Shown here: piece by piece, positions 1 through 8,703 of the stretch
Layout of the letters: every line of letters begins with the position of its first letter
Numbering within the stretch: the first letter of the stretch is position 1
Source of the DNA: Microcaldota archaeon
GTDB lineage: Archaea > Micrarchaeota > Micrarchaeia > Micrarchaeales > CABMGC01
DNA length: 32,522 nucleotides
Assembly (NCBI GenBank): GCA_023270055.1
Contig: JAGDYB010000005.1
Span: 15,636-48,157 of the forward strand
Direction of reading: 5' to 3'
Position numbers and translations under genes: made by a program
The notes under the pieces: generated by a model
Database searches by the model: none
What the model was told of the DNA's origin: nothing
Seen by the model: only the letters and a program-made list of their open reading frames with translations

Positions 1-1075
1 CGCCCTGCCGCTCTCCCGCGTCGCCCCTGAGCTGCCACGTAAGCTCGACAATCTGCTTCACGCCTGTTGCTCCTACAGGATGCCCGCAGCCCTTCAGCCC
101 GCCGCTCGTGTTTACCGAAACCTTGCCGTTCAGCGCCGTCTCGCCGTCTGCTATCGCCTTTGCCGCCTCGCCCTTCTTGTAAAAGCCTATGTCTTCCATA
201 GCGATGATCTCTGCTATCGTGAAGCAATCGTGCACTTCCGCAACATCAACCTGTTCTGCCCCGACATGCGCCTGCTCGAGCGCCTTTTTCGAAGCGATGC
301 GCGCCGCCTTTATAGATGTCAAACTTTCGCGGTCTGCAAGCCTTATTGTATCGCTTGCCTGCGCGCTGCCGAGTATCCTTATCGGCGTGTCGGTATACTT
401 CTTCGCTATCTCAGCCGGCGCCAACACTATCGCCGCTGCCCCGTCCGTTATCGGTGAGCAGTCAAGCACCTTCAGAGGATCTGCAACAGGCTTTGACTGC
501 ATCACCTCGTCGATACTTATCTTCTTGTGAAACTGCGCGTACTTGTTCTTCAGCGCGTTGTCGTGGTTCTTGACAGCAACCGCAGCCATCTGCTCTTCGG
601 TTGTGCCGTATTCGTACATGTGCCTTTTTGCCATGAGCGCGTAAAGGCCCGGGAAGGTAAAGCCCTGGAAAAGTTCCGTCTCCATGTCTCCCGCGCCGCC
701 AAGTGCGGTCGTCGCCTCGGATGTGGTAACATCGGTCATCTTCTCCACTCCTCCGACAACAACAATGTCATAGGCGCCGCTAGCAACCGAAAGGTAGCCT
801 TCGCGCACCGCACTTCCGCCGCTTGCATTCTCCACCCTTGTCGCGGGCACATTTTTCAATCCAAGCTGGTCCGCAAGCAGCGGCGCTATGTGCTCTTGAC
901 CTACAAGCCTGCCCGGGCTCATCGTGCCGCCGTATATCGCATCTATTTCTTCGCTCGTTATTTTTGCATCTTCGAGCGCTGCGAGGCCCGCCTCGGCCAT
1001 AAGGCTTTTGAGATCGCTCTCCCAGCGTTCGCCAAACTTCGCCATCCCTACTCCTATTACAGCCACGTCTCTCAT
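1..1075 (-). CDS. Thiolase (acetyl-CoA acetyltransferase family), 3' end outside window
   Basis: The reading frame is open for 358 codons from an ATG at 1075 to the left edge, so only a short C-terminal tail is missing. The N-terminus (VAVIGVGMAKFGERW) and the GVEKMTDV, DCSPITDGAAA, EVHDCF and GGLKGCGHPVGATG motifs match the archaeal SCP-x-like thiolases that condense two acetyl-CoA to acetoacetyl-CoA. These normally form a complex with HMG-CoA synthase and a DUF35 protein, and the order HMG-CoA synthase then thiolase seen here is the usual archaeal one; DUF35 would lie off the left edge. The odd point is the active site: where relatives have a CASG motif with the nucleophilic Cys, this protein reads RVENASGGSAV (about residues 84-94), lacking the Cys. 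The His of GHP is kept and an extra Cys precedes it. The family is certain; activity is in doubt. Confidence 0.88.
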   Translation of the reverse strand, partial: MRDVAVIGVGMAKFGERWESDLKSLMAEAGLAALEDAKITSEEIDAIYGGTMSPGRLVGQEHIAPLLADQLGLKNVPATRVENASGGSAVREGYLSVASGAYDIVVVGGVEKMTDVTTSEATTALGGAGDMETELFQGFTFPGLYALMAKRHMYEYGTTEEQMAAVAVKNHDNALKNKYAQFHKKISIDEVMQSKPVADPLKVLDCSPITDGAAAIVLAPAEIAKKYTDTPIRILGSAQASDTIRLADRESLTSIKAARIASKKALEQAHVGAEQVDVAEVHDCFTIAEIIAMEDIGFYKKGEAAKAIADGETALNGKVSVNTSGGLKGCGHPVGATGVKQIVELTWQLRGDAGERQG

Positions 1076-1121
1076 AAAAACCATCCGCGATTCCCGCCTG
1101 TTTTCATCTCTGTTTTCATCT

Positions 1122-2171
1122 CTATTTTACAATGAACCCTTTGTTTTTCAGGTACATTGCGTAGTCAACATAAATCTTGCCTGCACTTATCATCTGCCTG
1201 ACAGGCACAGTCCTGGCCCTTTTCTTTTCTATCGGCTCTTTTATTTCGAGCACAAACGAATCGCTTCCGGCACCAGAGCCAAAACTCGTGACAAGCACCT
1301 TGTCGCCCGGCTTTGCCACGTCAAGCACTGCGGCAAGGCCGAGGAGCGACGAACCTGAATATGTATTGCCAATCAGCGGCACCAATAGCCCCTGCTCTAT
1401 CTGCTTCATTTCGAAACCAAGCTGCTTTGCAACATTTATCGGAAACTTTCCGTTCGGCTGGTGGAAGACCGCATAAGCGAAATCGCTTGGCCTCATGCCG
1501 GTGTCTTTGAGTATGAGCTCTGTTGCGCCTACAACGTGCTTGAAGTATGCGGGCTCGCCGGTGAACCTGCCCGAATGTGAAGGAAATTCCGCGCCATCCC
1601 TTCTCCAGAAATCCGGGGTATCGGTAGTGTAGCTTGCCGTATTTGTTATTTCGGCAATTACCTCGCTTTTTGCGTTTCCTATTATGTATGCGGCACCTCC
1701 CGCGCCGGTGGTGTATTCAAGCGCATCTCCGGGCCTGCCCTGCGATGTGTCTGCGCCTATGCTCATCCCGTATCTTATCATTCCAGATTTTGCAAAGCCC
1801 AAAAGTATTTGAATGCCCGCTGTGCCCGCCTTGCACGCAAACTCAAGGTCTGCAGCCATTAGCCGCGGATTGCTGCTTATCGCCTTCGCGACTATTGTAG
1901 CTGTAGGCTTCACCGCGTACGGATGCGACTCTGAGCCCACATAAATTGCCTCTATTTTGTCTCCGCTGATTCCGGCGCTGGTCAGCGCCCTCCGTGCCGC
2001 CTCCACCGCTATCGTAGCTGCATCTTCATCCGCATCTGGAACCGCTTTCTCCATTACATTGAGCCCCTCGCGTATGCTTGCCGGATCGGTATGCCAAACC
2101 CTTGCTATTTCCTCGACCTTTATCCTGAACGAAGGCACATATGCGCCATAACCAACAATTCCAACCGTCAC
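1122..2171 (-). CDS. Hydroxymethylglutaryl-CoA synthase, archaeal type
   Basis: This 349-residue protein should condense acetoacetyl-CoA with acetyl-CoA to HMG-CoA, the entry to isoprenoid lipid synthesis. Length and motifs fit the archaeal family: [10 protein letters not shown] at the N-terminus, a Glu in [13 protein letters not shown] (E81), the nucleophile in [10 protein letters not shown] (C113) and the general base in [10 protein letters not shown] (H237). All catalytic residues are present. The start is a GTG at 2171; the preceding in-frame triplets run back to a TAA only four codons upstream, so no longer start exists. A GGTGAT sequence directly abuts the GTG. The gene is 14 nt downstream of the oxidoreductase beta gene and 46 nt before the thiolase, so all are probably one transcript. 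A second, very different HMG-CoA synthase lies at the head of the same gene run. Confidence 0.93.
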   Translation of the reverse strand: MTVGIVGYGAYVPSFRIKVEEIARVWHTDPASIREGLNVMEKAVPDADEDAATIAVEAARRALTSAGISGDKIEAIYVGSESHPYAVKPTATIVAKAISSNPRLMAADLEFACKAGTAGIQILLGFAKSGMIRYGMSIGADTSQGRPGDALEYTTGAGGAAYIIGNAKSEVIAEITNTASYTTDTPDFWRRDGAEFPSHSGRFTGEPAYFKHVVGATELILKDTGMRPSDFAYAVFHQPNGKFPINVAKQLGFEMKQIEQGLLVPLIGNTYSGSSLLGLAAVLDVAKPGDKVLVTSFGSGAGSDSFVLEIKEPIEKKRARTVPVRQMISAGKIYVDYAMYLKNKGFIVK

Positions 2172-2185
2172 ATCACCATATTACA

Positions 2186-3043
2186 TTATTTGTATATTTC
2201 CAACGCTTTTTCCACATCGCCGCTCGAAGGCATTGGCGTCTCTATGAGCGGACCGTTTTTAGTAGTCACATCGAGCTCTTCGTAAGTCGGGCGCTTGGTC
2301 TGGTAGAAAAGCCCGATTGGTATCTTCTCCCAGCCCGTAGCCTCTGGCTCCATTGCTTTTTCAATTGCCTTTCCAAAATTTGAAGGATCATGATCCGCGC
2401 CGAGCTTGTACACCCTTTTCCTGAACCAATCGTATGTGTTGAGGGTGTTAAACGTGACGCACGGGCTCAGCATGTCTATGAGCGCAAAGCCCTTATGGAG
2501 TATGCCGTTCTTTATCAGCTCGGCAGCGTGCATTGGATCGCCTGAGAATCCCCTTGCCACGTACGTGGCGCCGGCGCTGAGTGCAACCGCAAGCGGATTT
2601 ATAGGCTCTTCTATGTCGCCGAAAGGCGTAGACACTGTTTTTGCACCGATGAGAGACGTCGGCGACGCCTGACCCGTGGTGAGGCCATATATCTGATTGT
2701 TCATCACAATCATTGTTATGTCAACATTCCTCCTCGCCACGTGAAGCAAGTGGGCGCTGCCGATGCCATACGCATCGCCGTCTCCAGTAGTAACGATAAC
2801 GGTGAGCTTCGAGTTTGCGAGCCTCATGCCTGTGGCGACTGGCAGCGGCCTTCCGTGAAGGCTGTGCATACCGTATGTGCTGAACAGGTGAGGCATTGAT
2901 GAGCTGCAGCCTATGCCAGATACTATGGCAACAGAAGACTTGTCTATGTTAAGCTCGGTGAGCGCGCGCAGAAGCGCAGCGTGCACGCCAAAGTCCCCGC
3001 ATCCGGGGCAGAAAACCGGTTTCACACTTGATGAGTAGTTCAT
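2186..3043 (-). CDS. 2-oxoacid:ferredoxin oxidoreductase, beta subunit
   Basis: This 285-residue subunit binds thiamine diphosphate and one iron-sulfur cluster, and passes electrons from oxidative decarboxylation of a 2-oxoacid (pyruvate or 2-oxoglutarate) to ferredoxin, giving an acyl-CoA. The cluster ligands can be placed at C12 and C15 (FCPGCGDFG), C46 (GIGCSSS) and C195 (SPCVTF), the spacing known from the two-subunit Sulfolobus enzymes. The ThDP-Mg motif is GDGDAYGIG (from about residue 87) followed by MNNQIYGLTTGQASPT. The ATG has a GGTGAT ribosome-binding site 5 nt upstream. It starts 4 nt after the fused gamma-alpha gene, so the two are translated together. Sequence alone does not fix the substrate; the neighbouring acetyl-CoA-using enzymes argue for pyruvate. 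Confidence 0.93.
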   Translation of the reverse strand: MNYSSSVKPVFCPGCGDFGVHAALLRALTELNIDKSSVAIVSGIGCSSSMPHLFSTYGMHSLHGRPLPVATGMRLANSKLTVIVTTGDGDAYGIGSAHLLHVARRNVDITMIVMNNQIYGLTTGQASPTSLIGAKTVSTPFGDIEEPINPLAVALSAGATYVARGFSGDPMHAAELIKNGILHKGFALIDMLSPCVTFNTLNTYDWFRKRVYKLGADHDPSNFGKAIEKAMEPEATGWEKIPIGLFYQTKRPTYEELDVTTKNGPLIETPMPSSGDVEKALEIYK

Positions 3044-3047
3044 GATA

Positions 3048-4781
3048 TCACCATTTTAGCATAATTTCGTTAGCCTTCTCCGTAATGTATGCTGCCGTAA
3101 TCGGCTCTCCGTCATACCTCAATATCTTGTGCTCTATATCTATGCCTGCGTTCGCCGCAAGCAGATATGCAAGCTGCCCCGTGTAGTTGCATTCCACGTC
3201 TATGAGCTTCTTGCCTGCAAGCAGCATCTTCGTCTTCTCCTTGTCCATTGGCATTAGGTAGTTGAAGGATATTACCCCGACCTTCTTGCCCGCGGCTCTT
3301 AGCCTTTCTGCAGCTTCAAGCGCAGCGCCTGTCGTTGATCCAAAGCACACAAGGTAATAGTCAGCGCCTTCGGTGTCAACGTGCGGAACGAAGACATTTT
3401 CGTTCTTAAGCATAGTGTCAACTTTCCTCATTCTCTTTTCGTGCATTTTCCTTCTTGTTTCAACAGAAACCTCAAGCCCGGCAAGCACGTCAGAAACGAG
3501 ATCGCCGTATTCGTCGTGCTCATCGCTTGCCGCGATGAATTCTAGCCCTTGCGTACCCGGTATCGACCTGGGGGACACGCCGTCCGGAGTGATTTCGTAC
3601 CTCTTGAACCTTTCGCTGCCCGCTGCGGTTGCTATTTTGCCCCTATCAACCTTTACCTTTGAAAAGTCGAAAGAGTCAACGGTCCGCGAACTCTCTGAAA
3701 GGAACAGATCCATGAGTATTATCACCGGGCACTGGTAGCGCTCCGCGAGATTGAAGGCGTCGGCGGCTACGTAAAAGGCTTCATCCACGCTCCTCGGCGC
3801 TACAACAATTCTTGGAAATTCGCCCTGCGATGCGTGCATGACGAAAAGCATGTCGCCCTGCTCGGTCTTTGTAGGCAGACCCGTGCTCGGCCCAGTTCTT
3901 TGCGACTCGACCACGACTATCGGCGTTTCTGTCATGCCCGCAAGACCAAGGCCTTCAACCATAAGCGAAAACCCTCCTCCGCTAGTGCCACACATTGCCC
4001 TGACGCCGGCAGTTGCAGCACCTATTGTCATGTTTATTGCCGCAATTTCGTCTTCTGTTTGCTTGAATACCACACCTCTGTTCTCGTTTGCAGCAAACCA
4101 ATTCATTATGGTGCTCGCCGGAGTCATTGGATATGCAGCGTAGAACTTGCACCCTGAAGCGTATGCACCTATTGCCAGAGCCGTGTTGCCGTTTATAATG
4201 TATCTTGCCTTCCCATCGCCCTTCAGCTCATATGCCTTTTCTATGCCGGCAAAATTGTATCCTGCATTTGCGGCCTTCACATTGTTGTCCACCACAGCCT
4301 GACCCTTCCTAAGAAACATCTCCGAAAGTATTTTTTCGAAAACCTTTATGTCCAAGCCCAATATTTTCAGCAGCGCGCCTATTGAGACAACGTTTCTCGC
4401 TATAGGATCGCCAGCATTTTCCACCGCAAGCTCTATGAGTGGCATGCCCACGAGCTTGTAGCCCTTGCCCTTAAGTACATCTGCATTCGCCTTTGACGTG
4501 TCATATATTACGAAGGCGCCGCTGTTGAGCTGCCCGGACTGGTTGTCTATTGCGTCCTGGTTCAGCGCGACCAGTATGTCTATGCCATCGCCCTGGCTGT
4601 AAATTTGCGCATCGCTTATCCTGACTTGACTCCATACGTGCCCTCCTCTTATCACCGACTGATAGCCCCTGGAATAGTATGCGTTGAGACCGGAGCGAGC
4701 AGCTATTTTCGAAAGGAGCGAGCCGCTTGACTCCACTCCGTCGCCGTTGGAAGCCGCAATCCTTATTACTATGTCAGCCAT
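3048..4781 (-). CDS. 2-oxoacid:ferredoxin oxidoreductase, fused gamma-alpha subunit
   Basis: This is the partner of the beta subunit. Roughly residues 1-180 form the gamma domain (IRIAASNGDGVESSGSLL, then SRGYQSVIRGGHVW), and about 195-577 the alpha domain, with the CoA/substrate motif AAYPMTPAST, then CGTSGGGFSLM and QRTGPSTGLPTKTEQGD. The YPMTP motif and the gamma-alpha fusion are typical of the two-subunit archaeal enzymes of Sulfolobales and Thermoplasmatales; there is no separate delta ferredoxin subunit. I chose the ATG at 4781, giving MADIVIRI; an in-frame ATG at 4799 would add six residues (MYTSGF) but overlaps a less likely leader. The gene follows the long HMG-CoA synthase by 30 nt and precedes the beta gene by 4 nt. 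Confidence 0.92.
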   Translation of the reverse strand: MADIVIRIAASNGDGVESSGSLLSKIAARSGLNAYYSRGYQSVIRGGHVWSQVRISDAQIYSQGDGIDILVALNQDAIDNQSGQLNSGAFVIYDTSKANADVLKGKGYKLVGMPLIELAVENAGDPIARNVVSIGALLKILGLDIKVFEKILSEMFLRKGQAVVDNNVKAANAGYNFAGIEKAYELKGDGKARYIINGNTALAIGAYASGCKFYAAYPMTPASTIMNWFAANENRGVVFKQTEDEIAAINMTIGAATAGVRAMCGTSGGGFSLMVEGLGLAGMTETPIVVVESQRTGPSTGLPTKTEQGDMLFVMHASQGEFPRIVVAPRSVDEAFYVAADAFNLAERYQCPVIILMDLFLSESSRTVDSFDFSKVKVDRGKIATAAGSERFKRYEITPDGVSPRSIPGTQGLEFIAASDEHDEYGDLVSDVLAGLEVSVETRRKMHEKRMRKVDTMLKNENVFVPHVDTEGADYYLVCFGSTTGAALEAAERLRAAGKKVGVISFNYLMPMDKEKTKMLLAGKKLIDVECNYTGQLAYLLAANAGIDIEHKILRYDGEPITAAYITEKANEIMLKW

Positions 4782-4811
4782 AAAACCACTAGTATACATC
4801 CAAATTCAGCA

Positions 4812-6677
4812 TTACGCTACTAAATCTTTTTGCTTGAAAGATTGTGCACTGCTTTCGCTTCTTGCCCTTTCGTACAAGGAAAGGTAAGGAGCCAGGTTGC
4901 CGGTGAGCTCCGCCTCGTTTACGTGCATCATTCGGAACATCGAATTGCTAATTAAAGGGGCCGGGCGGCTGGCGCCAAGCAGCACGCTGTTCTTTCTTAT
5001 GCTTTCGTATTCGCCGGCGCTTATCTCGCGAAGGGAATTGAGTTCGGTATCTACATTGCGCTTTACAGTCTCTATCATTTTTTCTATGTTGCGCGGCTTG
5101 CCGTATATCGTGCTTGTCTCGAGGCCGCTCCCGTAGAACATCATAAGTATGTCGTTTGTGCTGGCAAAATCCGAATATGAAAGATAGCTTGCGAGGCCCA
5201 GCGGCGCCGAGCCAGTGTAAAGGTTGCCGGTCATTGAAGATATTCTCACGGACTCGTCTATGCTCATTCTTTTCTTGTACTCCTTGAAGATTGTGGTAGA
5301 CCTTATGCGCTTCACGTAATCATTGTCAGCCGCTTCGAAGGCTGCTATTATGTCGCGCGCTGGCTTGAACGCATCGTCAAGCTGCTGAAGCGTCGTCCTT
5401 TCGCTGCTGCGCAGCGATTCAAGGTTTTCTATAACACTGATGAACGAAGCGCCGAGCTCGCCGGTCGGCTTGTATCTTGCCGCTATTTCCCTTGTCTCAT
5501 TTTGGATGTAGCGCAGTATCAAATCCCTGTTAGCGTTGAGCATGCGCTCCGCGAGCTCCACATTCCCGTTTTTGTCGCGCGCGCCGAGCCGCGCATCAAG
5601 CTCCTTTGGCACGCCGACAAGACTGTAGTACAGACCGTTGAAGTCCATTATGAACGAGAGTTCGTCCTCTATTCTTGTGAATCCATCAAGGAAAGGTTCT
5701 GCCGCACCGCCAAGCTCGGCTTCAAGCCTGCTCTTGAGCTCGCTATCGTACCTGGTAAAGTGCCTGAACAGATAGGCAAAAGCCTTTTCCGGCATAGCCA
5801 CGGTTGGTATGTGTGATATGAAAGAGAGACTGTTGTGCAGCGACAGATCGCTAATGCTTTTGCCCATCTCGCGCATGATGCTTTTTACAGATTCGTAGTC
5901 CGCGAGAAAATATGTTTCTTCCGAAAACTTTCCGAATACAATGGGGTATTTTGCAACAAGCTCCAAGCCAGTCTCACCATACAAGTCCTTTATGATGGGC
6001 TTGAGGAAATCAGGCACCTTCCTGCTGAAATGCCCTATCTTGCTCGAAAGCATGATGCCGTTGGTGTTGCTGCTTGTCTTCTCGAGCAATACAGCGACAG
6101 AGCCGAAGCCTCCCGTCTCGTCCGGCGGCGTATGCAATGCGTATTCCGCGCTGTCGGTTGCAACAACTATGGCCTTGCCGCCATTAATGCCGTTAAGCGC
6201 GAAGTTTGAGATTGCAAGGCCTGCAGAGGCGCACGCAGACTGAACGTGAAGCTGGGCAAGCGGCTCGAACTGGCCGAACGAATAGCCGCGCCTGTTAAGC
6301 GCTGCAAGGACCTTGTTTACCGCATCCTTCACCTCGACTGCCATGCTCTCCGATATGTCTTGCGGCGTTTCTGTGGCGACTACAAGCGTCTTGATATCCG
6401 CCGGATCCACGCCATACGACAAAATTAGCTTTACAACTGCAAGCGCCGCGTTTGTGATTATGTTTTCGCCTATGTTCGCCACTGTGGTCGACTTTATGCC
6501 GAGGCCTTTGACAACTTTCTCCGCCTCTGCCTGAACCTCAACGGCGCCGCTCTTTATCGTCTTTACCTTTTCAAGCGTCGATATTTTCGTAGTGCCAAGA
6601 GATACTGCGATGCCTGTGATTGTCACGTAGCTTTCAAACTCCTCCCTTTTTGCATTCAAAATCTCGCTGCTGAGCAT
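4812..6677 (-). CDS. Long HMG-CoA synthase of bacterial/eukaryotic type with a helical insertion
   Basis: This 621-residue protein has the fold markers of bacterial and eukaryotic HMG-CoA synthase rather than the short archaeal one: ATETPQD (E103), VQSACASAG (C149, nucleophile), VVATDSAEYAL, SHIPTVAMPEKAF (H289) and, far downstream, GNLYTGSAPLGLASYL and MMFYGSGLETS. The Glu/Cys/His triad is intact. In ordinary members about 70 residues separate the His motif from the GNLYTGS motif; here there are about 195, rich in Glu, Lys, Arg and Leu (about residues 310-475) and probably helical. A TATA-like TTTAAAAA at 6705-6713 lies about 31 nt before the ATG, so this gene probably heads the five-gene transcript. 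It may make HMG-CoA beside the archaeal enzyme or use another acyl-CoA; I cannot tell. Confidence 0.82.
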   Translation of the reverse strand: MLSSEILNAKREEFESYVTITGIAVSLGTTKISTLEKVKTIKSGAVEVQAEAEKVVKGLGIKSTTVANIGENIITNAALAVVKLILSYGVDPADIKTLVVATETPQDISESMAVEVKDAVNKVLAALNRRGYSFGQFEPLAQLHVQSACASAGLAISNFALNGINGGKAIVVATDSAEYALHTPPDETGGFGSVAVLLEKTSSNTNGIMLSSKIGHFSRKVPDFLKPIIKDLYGETGLELVAKYPIVFGKFSEETYFLADYESVKSIMREMGKSISDLSLHNSLSFISHIPTVAMPEKAFAYLFRHFTRYDSELKSRLEAELGGAAEPFLDGFTRIEDELSFIMDFNGLYYSLVGVPKELDARLGARDKNGNVELAERMLNANRDLILRYIQNETREIAARYKPTGELGASFISVIENLESLRSSERTTLQQLDDAFKPARDIIAAFEAADNDYVKRIRSTTIFKEYKKRMSIDESVRISSMTGNLYTGSAPLGLASYLSYSDFASTNDILMMFYGSGLETSTIYGKPRNIEKMIETVKRNVDTELNSLREISAGEYESIRKNSVLLGASRPAPLISNSMFRMMHVNEAELTGNLAPYLSLYERARSESSAQSFKQKDLVA

Positions 6678-6769
6678 AGAATCAGATTGTATGCTTGAAG
6701 AAAATTTTTAAATGGCAGTGCAGCAATTGACAAAGGACGAACGCATAGCAAGGCGGTTGCGCGCGAGCA

Positions 6770-7729
6770 TCACGCCTGTGCTGCAAGAATTGTGTCTATG
6801 GCTTTCTCCACCGCAGCACGCGAACTGTATTTAGGAACGAAACCGAGCCTTTTGAGCTTCTCGTTCGAAAGGAATGCATCTGTCACGTCGCCGGGCCAGC
6901 CTCTTTCGCTGTTGGTGAACCTTATTCGCGCCGTGGGCGCAACGCGCGCGACGACCAGCTTTGCTATCTCCTCAACAGATATCTGGTCGTCGGAAGCAAT
7001 GTTGAATATGTCGCTTGAAGAGGATTTTTCGAACGCAAAAAGCATTGCGCCGACGCAATCGGAAACGTCTATGTACGACTTTTTCTGCCTGCCCGTGCCG
7101 AGAACCTCCAGTTCTGCACTGTTCCCCCTGAGTTTTTTTATGAAATCGTATATAACGCCGTGCGTGGAGTTTTTGCCTATCACATTCGCAAAGCGGAATA
7201 TCATATATTCGATTCCGAACAAGTGGGAATATGCTGTGATAAGCGCCTCGCTTGCAAGCTTTGCGGAACCATAAAGCGATATCGGCTTCAATGGGCCATA
7301 ATGCTCCGGAGTCGGCTTCACGTCTGCCTCGCCGTACACCACGCTTGACGATGAAAAAAGTATCTGCCTTGCGCCGCTTTTCCTCATCGCCTCGAGCAGG
7401 TTGTGCGTCGCTATTGTTCCCTGCTTAAGGTCAAGATCTGTCTGCTCGGCACCAAGCCTGACATTAGGATTCGCCGCAAGATGAATCACTACCTCGCTCT
7501 CGCTGCCCTTCAGCGCTTCAAGCAGTTTGTCTGCATCAAGCAGATCGCCCTTGATGAACCTGAATCCATTTTTGCCCTCGTACATCTTTATAAATTCGTA
7601 GTTGCCAGAGCTGAGATTGTCATAAACAGTTACAGTGCCCGCATTGTCAAGCAGCGCCTCCACCATGTTGCTGCCGATAAAACCCGCGCCGCCCGTTATG
7701 AAAATATTCTTTCCGCTAAACTTCCCCAT
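6770..7729 (-). CDS. NAD-dependent sugar-nucleotide epimerase/dehydratase
   Basis: This is a 319-residue extended short-chain dehydrogenase of the GalE/UDP-glucose 4-epimerase group. Visible are the NAD-binding GGAGFIGS (residues 13-20), HLAANPNV, the SSSSVVYGE strand, and the catalytic pair Y153 and K157 in YGSAKLASE. The protein is cytoplasmic and would interconvert or dehydrate a nucleotide sugar, for example UDP-glucose to UDP-galactose or a uronic-acid equivalent; the exact substrate cannot be read. Its ATG is 7 nt after the end of the MscS gene, with a GTGGTT ribosome-binding-like sequence, so the two are co-transcribed. It may feed donors to the glycosyltransferases found from 18 kb onward. 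Confidence 0.88.
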   Translation of the reverse strand: MGKFSGKNIFITGGAGFIGSNMVEALLDNAGTVTVYDNLSSGNYEFIKMYEGKNGFRFIKGDLLDADKLLEALKGSESEVVIHLAANPNVRLGAEQTDLDLKQGTIATHNLLEAMRKSGARQILFSSSSVVYGEADVKPTPEHYGPLKPISLYGSAKLASEALITAYSHLFGIEYMIFRFANVIGKNSTHGVIYDFIKKLRGNSAELEVLGTGRQKKSYIDVSDCVGAMLFAFEKSSSSDIFNIASDDQISVEEIAKLVVARVAPTARIRFTNSERGWPGDVTDAFLSNEKLKRLGFVPKYSSRAAVEKAIDTILAAQA

Positions 7730-7736
7730 ACAACCA

Positions 7737-8681
7737 CTATTTTTTCTTTGTGCTGCCTGCAGCTGCCTTCGCGACTGATGCGCTTGCAGCCTGCCGATTG
7801 CCGCTGAAATATGAAAGCTCCCGCATCGCCGCCTCTAAGATCCTGGAGCGCAGCTTGGGCTCTTCGCCTTTTGTATATCTCGCCCTTATTCCTACCGTAT
7901 ACTTGTCGCTTGAAGTGGACTCGACAAAGATGTCGTCGCGCTGAATGTCAAGACCGCCAGTTCCTCGCAAGCTCTCAAAAAGCCTTCTTGAAAACTCGGT
8001 AAACGGCACCGAAGACGAAACCTCTATTGTGAGGTGTATGATCTTCTCCTTTGCGGCGTGATGATTTATTATCATTGCCTGGTTTATTATGCTGTTTGGT
8101 ACATAGAGCGGTGCGTTGTTCTCACCTATGAGCTTTGTGTAGAGAAGTCCTATGCTTGAAACCTCGCCAGAATAGCCTGGCACAAAACGCTCGTGTGGAT
8201 GTGTTGAGGGCTGCAGCGAATACTGCCATGTTACAATAGTGATGTAGTCGCCAGGCTTGAAAGATCTTGCAGAAAGTATAGAGATGCCAGCGAAGATATT
8301 GCCAAGTGTTGACTGCGCGGCCAAGCCAATGATTATGCCAAGGAAGCCTGCGCCTATGAGTATATTTGTCACGTTTATGTTGAGCACAGATAGCACAATG
8401 ATGAATAGCACAGAATATGAGATAAGCCTGAAAAGATTTGTGGCAAGGCTAGTTTCGGCTGCTGCTCCTAAGATTTTGGTGTATTCCGCTATGGCCCTGA
8501 CAAGCACCTCTATTATTAATATGCCAAAAACTGCGGTAATCAAGGCGTTGATGCCAAGCATGTGCGGATAAAGTATGACGTTTTTATTGAAAAGGTAATT
8601 TGAGATGACAAGCAGTATGCCAGCGGCGACAAGCAAGAGCAGTGAATAGATGATGTAATAGCTTCTAGACTTTTTTTCCAT
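7737..8681 (-). CDS. MscS-family mechanosensitive channel
   Basis: The 314-residue protein has three or four hydrophobic helices in its first 130 residues (about 8-28, 37-66, 82-105 and 108-140). The last, GFLGIIIGLAAQSTLGNIFAG, is the glycine/alanine-rich pore helix of MscS, followed by the beta-domain start SFKPGDYITI. A mixed alpha/beta cytoplasmic domain fills the rest, ending in a Lys-rich tail. Such channels open on membrane tension and release solutes on hypo-osmotic shock. The ATG lies 27 nt from the centre of the TATA-like element 8704-8712, so the mRNA is probably leaderless. The gene heads a two-gene operon with the sugar epimerase, and diverges from the amidohydrolase. Confidence 0.9.
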   Translation of the reverse strand: MEKKSRSYYIIYSLLLLVAAGILLVISNYLFNKNVILYPHMLGINALITAVFGILIIEVLVRAIAEYTKILGAAAETSLATNLFRLISYSVLFIIVLSVLNINVTNILIGAGFLGIIIGLAAQSTLGNIFAGISILSARSFKPGDYITIVTWQYSLQPSTHPHERFVPGYSGEVSSIGLLYTKLIGENNAPLYVPNSIINQAMIINHHAAKEKIIHLTIEVSSSVPFTEFSRRLFESLRGTGGLDIQRDDIFVESTSSDKYTVGIRARYTKGEEPKLRSRILEAAMRELSYFSGNRQAASASVAKAAAGSTKKK

Positions 8682-8703
8682 ACTACTAATATTTTTATTA
8701 AGA

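Noticed and set aside
527-1135. A 202-codon plus-strand frame opposite the thiolase and HMG-CoA synthase end
   Set aside because: It lies antisense to a well-supported thiolase reading frame, has a Cys/Arg/His-rich composition, and no start signal; it is a shadow of GC-biased codons.
3838-4157. Plus-strand frames of about 100 codons opposite the oxidoreductase alpha domain
   Set aside because: They mirror the conserved alpha-subunit codons and match no family.
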